From: Natronococcus sp. A-GB1
GTDB taxonomy: Archaea; Halobacteriota; Halobacteria; Halobacteriales; Natrialbaceae
NCBI RefSeq assembly: GCF_029688845.1
Contig: NZ_JARUKW010000016.1
Coordinates: 1 to 64,000 of the forward strand
Direction: 5' to 3'
Length of the DNA: 64,000 bases
The position numbers and the translations under genes are program-made. Below the pieces are notes generated by a model that was not told the DNA's origin, ran no database searches, and worked only from the letters and a program-made list of their open reading frames with translations. Of the stretch, positions 61,412 to 64,000 are shown in pieces. Positions within the stretch are counted from its first letter, which is position 1, and each line of letters starts with the position of its first letter.

Positions 61412-63673
61412 TTACTGGAAGGTGCGGCCGAGCTGTTCTTCGCCCTCGGGTTCGGCGGCCTGGAACTGCTGTTCGATCTCCTCGTAGCGCTCGCGGGTCT
61501 CGGGGGTCACGCTGGGCTGGACCTCCTCGAGCGCCTGCTCGAAGTGTTCCTTGCTGATGCGGACGTTCTCGATCGTGTCGGGCATGTCGTCGGGGTCGAC
61601 CGAGTTGATGAACTCCCGGCTGGCGGCCATCGAGGCCTCGCGGGTGACGGCCTCGATGTCGGCGCCGACGTACCCCTCCGTTTCGGCGGCGAGCCACTCG
61701 AGGTCGATCGCGTCGGCCAGGGGTTTGTCGCGGGTGTGGACCTCGAAGATCCGCTTGCGGCCCTCCTCGTCGGGAACCGGCACGTGGACGTGGCGGTCGA
61801 GGCGGCCGGGACGCAGCAGCGCCGAGTCGATCAGGTCCGGGCGGTTGGTCGTCGCGATCACGACGACGTCCTCGAGCTCCTCGAGACCGTCGAGTTCCGT
61901 CAGCAGCTGGGAGACGACGCGCTCACCGACGCCGGAGTCGCCCTGGCGCTGGCCGCGTTCGCCCGCGATCGAGTCGATTTCGTCGAAGAAGATCACGGTC
62001 GGGGCGTTCGAGCGGGCCTTCTCGAAGACCTCGCGGACGCCCTTCTCGGACTCGCCGACGTACTTGTTCAGCAGTTCGGGCCCCTTGATCGAGATGAAGT
62101 TCGACTGGGACTCGTTGGCCACCGCCTTGGCGAGCAGGGTCTTCCCCGTGCCGGGCGGACCGTACATGAGAACGCCCTTGGCGGCCTCCATGTCCATCTG
62201 TTCGAACACCTCGGGGTAGTCGAGGGGCCACTGGATCGTCTCGCGAAGGCGCTCTTTGGTGTCGGCGAGGCCGCCGACGTCGTCCCACGTGACGTCCGGC
62301 ACCTCGACGAAGACCTCCCGGAGCGCCGACGGCTGGATTCCCTTCATCGCCTCCTTGACGTCAGTTTCGGTCACCTCGAGCGATTCGAGGATCTCGGCGT
62401 CGATCTCGTCGGACTCCAGATCGAGATCGGGACGGATCCGTCGCAGGGCGTTCATCGCGCCCTCGCGAGCGAGGCTCTCGAGGTCGGCGCCGACGAAGCC
62501 GTGGGTGTTCTCGGCGTAGTGATCGAGGTCGATATCTTCGCTGAGGGGCATCCCGCGGGTGTGGACCTGCAGAATCTCCTTGCGGCCGCCCTTGTCGGGG
62601 ACGCCGATCTCGATCTCGCGGTCGAATCGGCCGCCCCGGCGCAGTGCGGGGTCGATCGCGTCGACGCGGTTCGTCGCGGCGATGACCGTGACTCGGCCCC
62701 GCTCCTCGAGCCCGTCCATCAGGCTCAGGAGCTGGGCGACGACGCGTCGTTCGACGTCGCCGCCGGCTTCTTCCCGTTTGGCGGCGATGGAGTCGAGCTC
62801 GTCGATGAAGATGATCGCGGGGGCGTTCTCCTCTGCCTCCTCGAACACCTCCCGGAGCTGCTCCTCGCTTTCGCCGTAGTACTTCGACATGATCTCCGGA
62901 CCGGAGATCGTCTCGAAGTGAGCGTCGATCTCGTTGGCGACGGCTTTCGCCATCAGGGTCTTCCCGGTGCCGGGTGGGCCGTGCAGCAGGACTCCCTTCG
63001 GCGGTTCGATGCCGAGTTGCTGGAACAGCTCGGGGTGGCGCATCGGCAGCTCGATCATCTCACGGACCTGATCGAGCTCGTCGTCGAGTCCGCCGATGTC
63101 TTCGTAGGTGATGTTCGGCACGCCCTCGGGGGATTCACCCGCCTCGGAGCTGACCTGCTCGGCCGGCGTCTCGGAGATCTCGATGTTCGTCGAGTCGGTG
63201 ATGACGACCGTCCCGGAGGGGTCGGCGCTGGCGATCTTCAGCGGCACCGACTGGCCGGAGCTGGCCATCGGACCGAACGACAGCGAGAACGGCACCGTCT
63301 GCCCCTCGGTGACGGCCTGGCCGGACAGCTTGTCGCGCACGAGCGGGCCGATGTCGCCGCGGATGCGGAGGTTCTGCGGGAGCGCGACCGTGACAGAGTT
63401 CGCGGGCTTGACGTCGGCCGGCTCGACGCTGACGTTGTCGTCGATCCCGACGTCGGCCTCCTGGCGCAGGCGGCCGTCGATACGGACGATGCCGCGGCCT
63501 TCGTCCTCGGGGTAGCCGGGCCAGACGCGCGCGACGGCCTGGCTGTCATCCTTGCCCTCGATAACGATGTAGTCGCCGTTTTCGAGGTCGAGCTCACGCA
63601 TCGAGACGCGGTCGATCGCGGCGAGTCCGCGGCCGGCGTCCTTCTGTTTTAGGGGTTTGACGGTGAGTTTCAT
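61412..63673 (-). CDS. cdc48: CDC48/VAT AAA+ ATPase (canonical copy)
   Basis: A 753-residue double-ring unfoldase. N-domain at about 1-185 ([40 protein letters not shown]). D1 Walker [17 protein letters not shown] near 229, Walker [16 protein letters not shown] near 290. D2 Walker [16 protein letters not shown] near 505, Walker [16 protein letters not shown] near 565, with arginine fingers in [17 protein letters not shown]. It supplies unfolded substrates to the proteasome. Last gene of an operon behind a small Hsp20-like gene with a 4-base overlap. Confidence 0.97.
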   Translation of the reverse strand: MKLTVKPLKQKDAGRGLAAIDRVSMRELDLENGDYIVIEGKDDSQAVARVWPGYPEDEGRGIVRIDGRLRQEADVGIDDNVSVEPADVKPANSVTVALPQNLRIRGDIGPLVRDKLSGQAVTEGQTVPFSLSFGPMASSGQSVPLKIASADPSGTVVITDSTNIEISETPAEQVSSEAGESPEGVPNITYEDIGGLDDELDQVREMIELPMRHPELFQQLGIEPPKGVLLHGPPGTGKTLMAKAVANEIDAHFETISGPEIMSKYYGESEEQLREVFEEAEENAPAIIFIDELDSIAAKREEAGGDVERRVVAQLLSLMDGLEERGRVTVIAATNRVDAIDPALRRGGRFDREIEIGVPDKGGRKEILQVHTRGMPLSEDIDLDHYAENTHGFVGADLESLAREGAMNALRRIRPDLDLESDEIDAEILESLEVTETDVKEAMKGIQPSALREVFVEVPDVTWDDVGGLADTKERLRETIQWPLDYPEVFEQMDMEAAKGVLMYGPPGTGKTLLAKAVANESQSNFISIKGPELLNKYVGESEKGVREVFEKARSNAPTVIFFDEIDSIAGERGQRQGDSGVGERVVSQLLTELDGLEELEDVVVIATTNRPDLIDSALLRPGRLDRHVHVPVPDEEGRKRIFEVHTRDKPLADAIDLEWLAAETEGYVGADIEAVTREASMAASREFINSVDPDDMPDTIENVRISKEHFEQALEEVQPSVTPETRERYEEIEQQFQAAEPEGEEQLGRTFQ

Positions 63674-63918
63674 TGGTTGCCCTCCAGTTCGACAGTGAGC
63701 ACGCCGTTTCTGATAAACGTGTGCGCGTCAGTTGCGCCGTCAGGCAGCTCGAACTCGTACTGGTCGTCGCCGTCGACGACGATGACCGTGCCGTCGACGA
63801 TATCGGCGGCGGCGTCGGTACTCGCCGTGCCGAAGTCGACGGCCAGCACCGATCCGTCCTCGTACTCGTAGCGACGAGCGATCTGCTCGCCTCCACGGGT
63901 GAATTGCTCGAGTGTCAT
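63670..63918 (-). CDS. Small Hsp20-like protein (DUF7127 type)
   Basis: An 82-residue acidic beta-strand-rich protein: [37 protein letters not shown], then [17 protein letters not shown], the last resembling the C-terminal strand of alpha-crystallin/Hsp20 folds (G-V-L-T-V). I recall the haloarchaeal family name DUF7127; it needs checking. Its coupling to cdc48 suggests a cochaperone or substrate adaptor role, which is inference. Confidence 0.78.
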   Translation of the reverse strand: MTLEQFTRGGEQIARRYEYEDGSVLAVDFGTASTDAAADIVDGTVIVVDGDDQYEFELPDGATDAHTFIRNGVLTVELEGNQ

Positions 63919-63944
63919 GGTGATACTAACTATGGGTAATCGTT

Positions 63945-63957
63945 ACTAGTATATAAA
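63945..63957 (-). promoter_or_regulatory. TATA box of the Hsp20-like/cdc48 operon
   Basis: On the minus strand CTTTTATATACTAG is a strong haloarchaeal TATA element about 27-40 bases before the ATG at 63918. Transcription would begin about 10-15 bases before the start codon. Confidence 0.75.
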
Positions 63958-64000
63958 AGTTTCTCCGGAAAATCACGGTACGGAATCGGGATGCCATAGG

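Noticed and set aside
1-64000. CRISPR array, replication origin or intact transposase
   Set aside because: No regularly spaced repeats, no cas or orc1/cdc6 genes and no transposase reading frame were seen on either strand.

Overview
The window is chromosomal DNA from a haloarchaeon, most likely of the Natrialbales type (Natrinema, Natronorubrum, Haloterrigena and relatives). It is GC rich and its proteins are strongly acidic. It has Tat-type signal peptides, a halophilic 2Fe-2S ferredoxin, archaeal ribosomal protein and RNA polymerase operons, an archaeal primase with GINS, the archaeal mevalonate-pathway kinases, and several protein families found mainly in Halobacteria. Most starts lie just downstream of TATA-like boxes, as expected for largely leaderless transcripts.

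Layout. Bases 1-170 hold the end of an rRNA operon: a tRNA-like processing element and the 5S gene. Bases 364-5723 hold a CDC48-type AAA ATPase, a ferredoxin, small regulators and a methyltransferase. Bases 5761-13525 are the most interesting accessory block. It has a PQQ (quinoprotein) dehydrogenase without a signal peptide but with a lanthanide-type metal signature, an unrecognised partner gene, and an NMT1/THI5-type ABC importer in two convergent halves. The block ends with a winged-helix protein fused to a cytoplasmic substrate-binding-protein domain. Short sequences shared between the two control regions (around 8406-8517 and 13530-13557) suggest that the fusion protein regulates the whole block. 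Bases 13613-22916 hold zinc-ribbon proteins, a secreted metzincin-like protease, dehydrogenases, tRNA-Glu, a membrane-anchored winged-helix protein and a metallo-beta-lactamase-fold hydrolase. A hairpin-rich IS200/IS605-derived element of about 590 bases lies at 23300-23893.

Bases 23945-26641 carry superoxide dismutase, a small regulator, and the L7Ae, S28e, L24e, Ndk operon behind a structured leader. Bases 26964-33866 carry the tRNA acetyltransferase TmcA, glutamyl-tRNA synthetase and two Rcp1-like response regulators. Bases 34020-48361 are the conserved archaeal information-processing and isoprenoid supercluster on the minus strand. Its order is tRNA-Ser, S13, S4, S11, RpoD, tRNA-Leu, L18e, L13, S9, RpoN, RpoK, enolase, S2, a small membrane protein, mevalonate kinase, isopentenyl phosphate kinase, RNase J and prenyl diphosphate synthase. 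A convergent pair (a transporter with universal-stress domains and a FilR1-like regulator) appears to have been inserted between isopentenyl phosphate kinase and RNase J.

Bases 48542-51944 carry a DUF4129/DUF58 membrane cluster. Bases 52005-63918 carry MoaA, a bacterio-opsin-activator-like regulator, the RNA ligase RtcB with its activator archease nearby, a DoxX gene split by an in-frame TGA, a GNAT acetyltransferase, primase PriS with GINS, and a peroxiredoxin. A second, canonical CDC48 sits in an operon with a small Hsp20-like protein at the right edge.

Two tRNA genes (Glu and Leu) have short copies of their own 3' ends 84-120 bases downstream, the usual mark of old integrase activity. No CRISPR array, intact insertion sequence or replication origin was seen.
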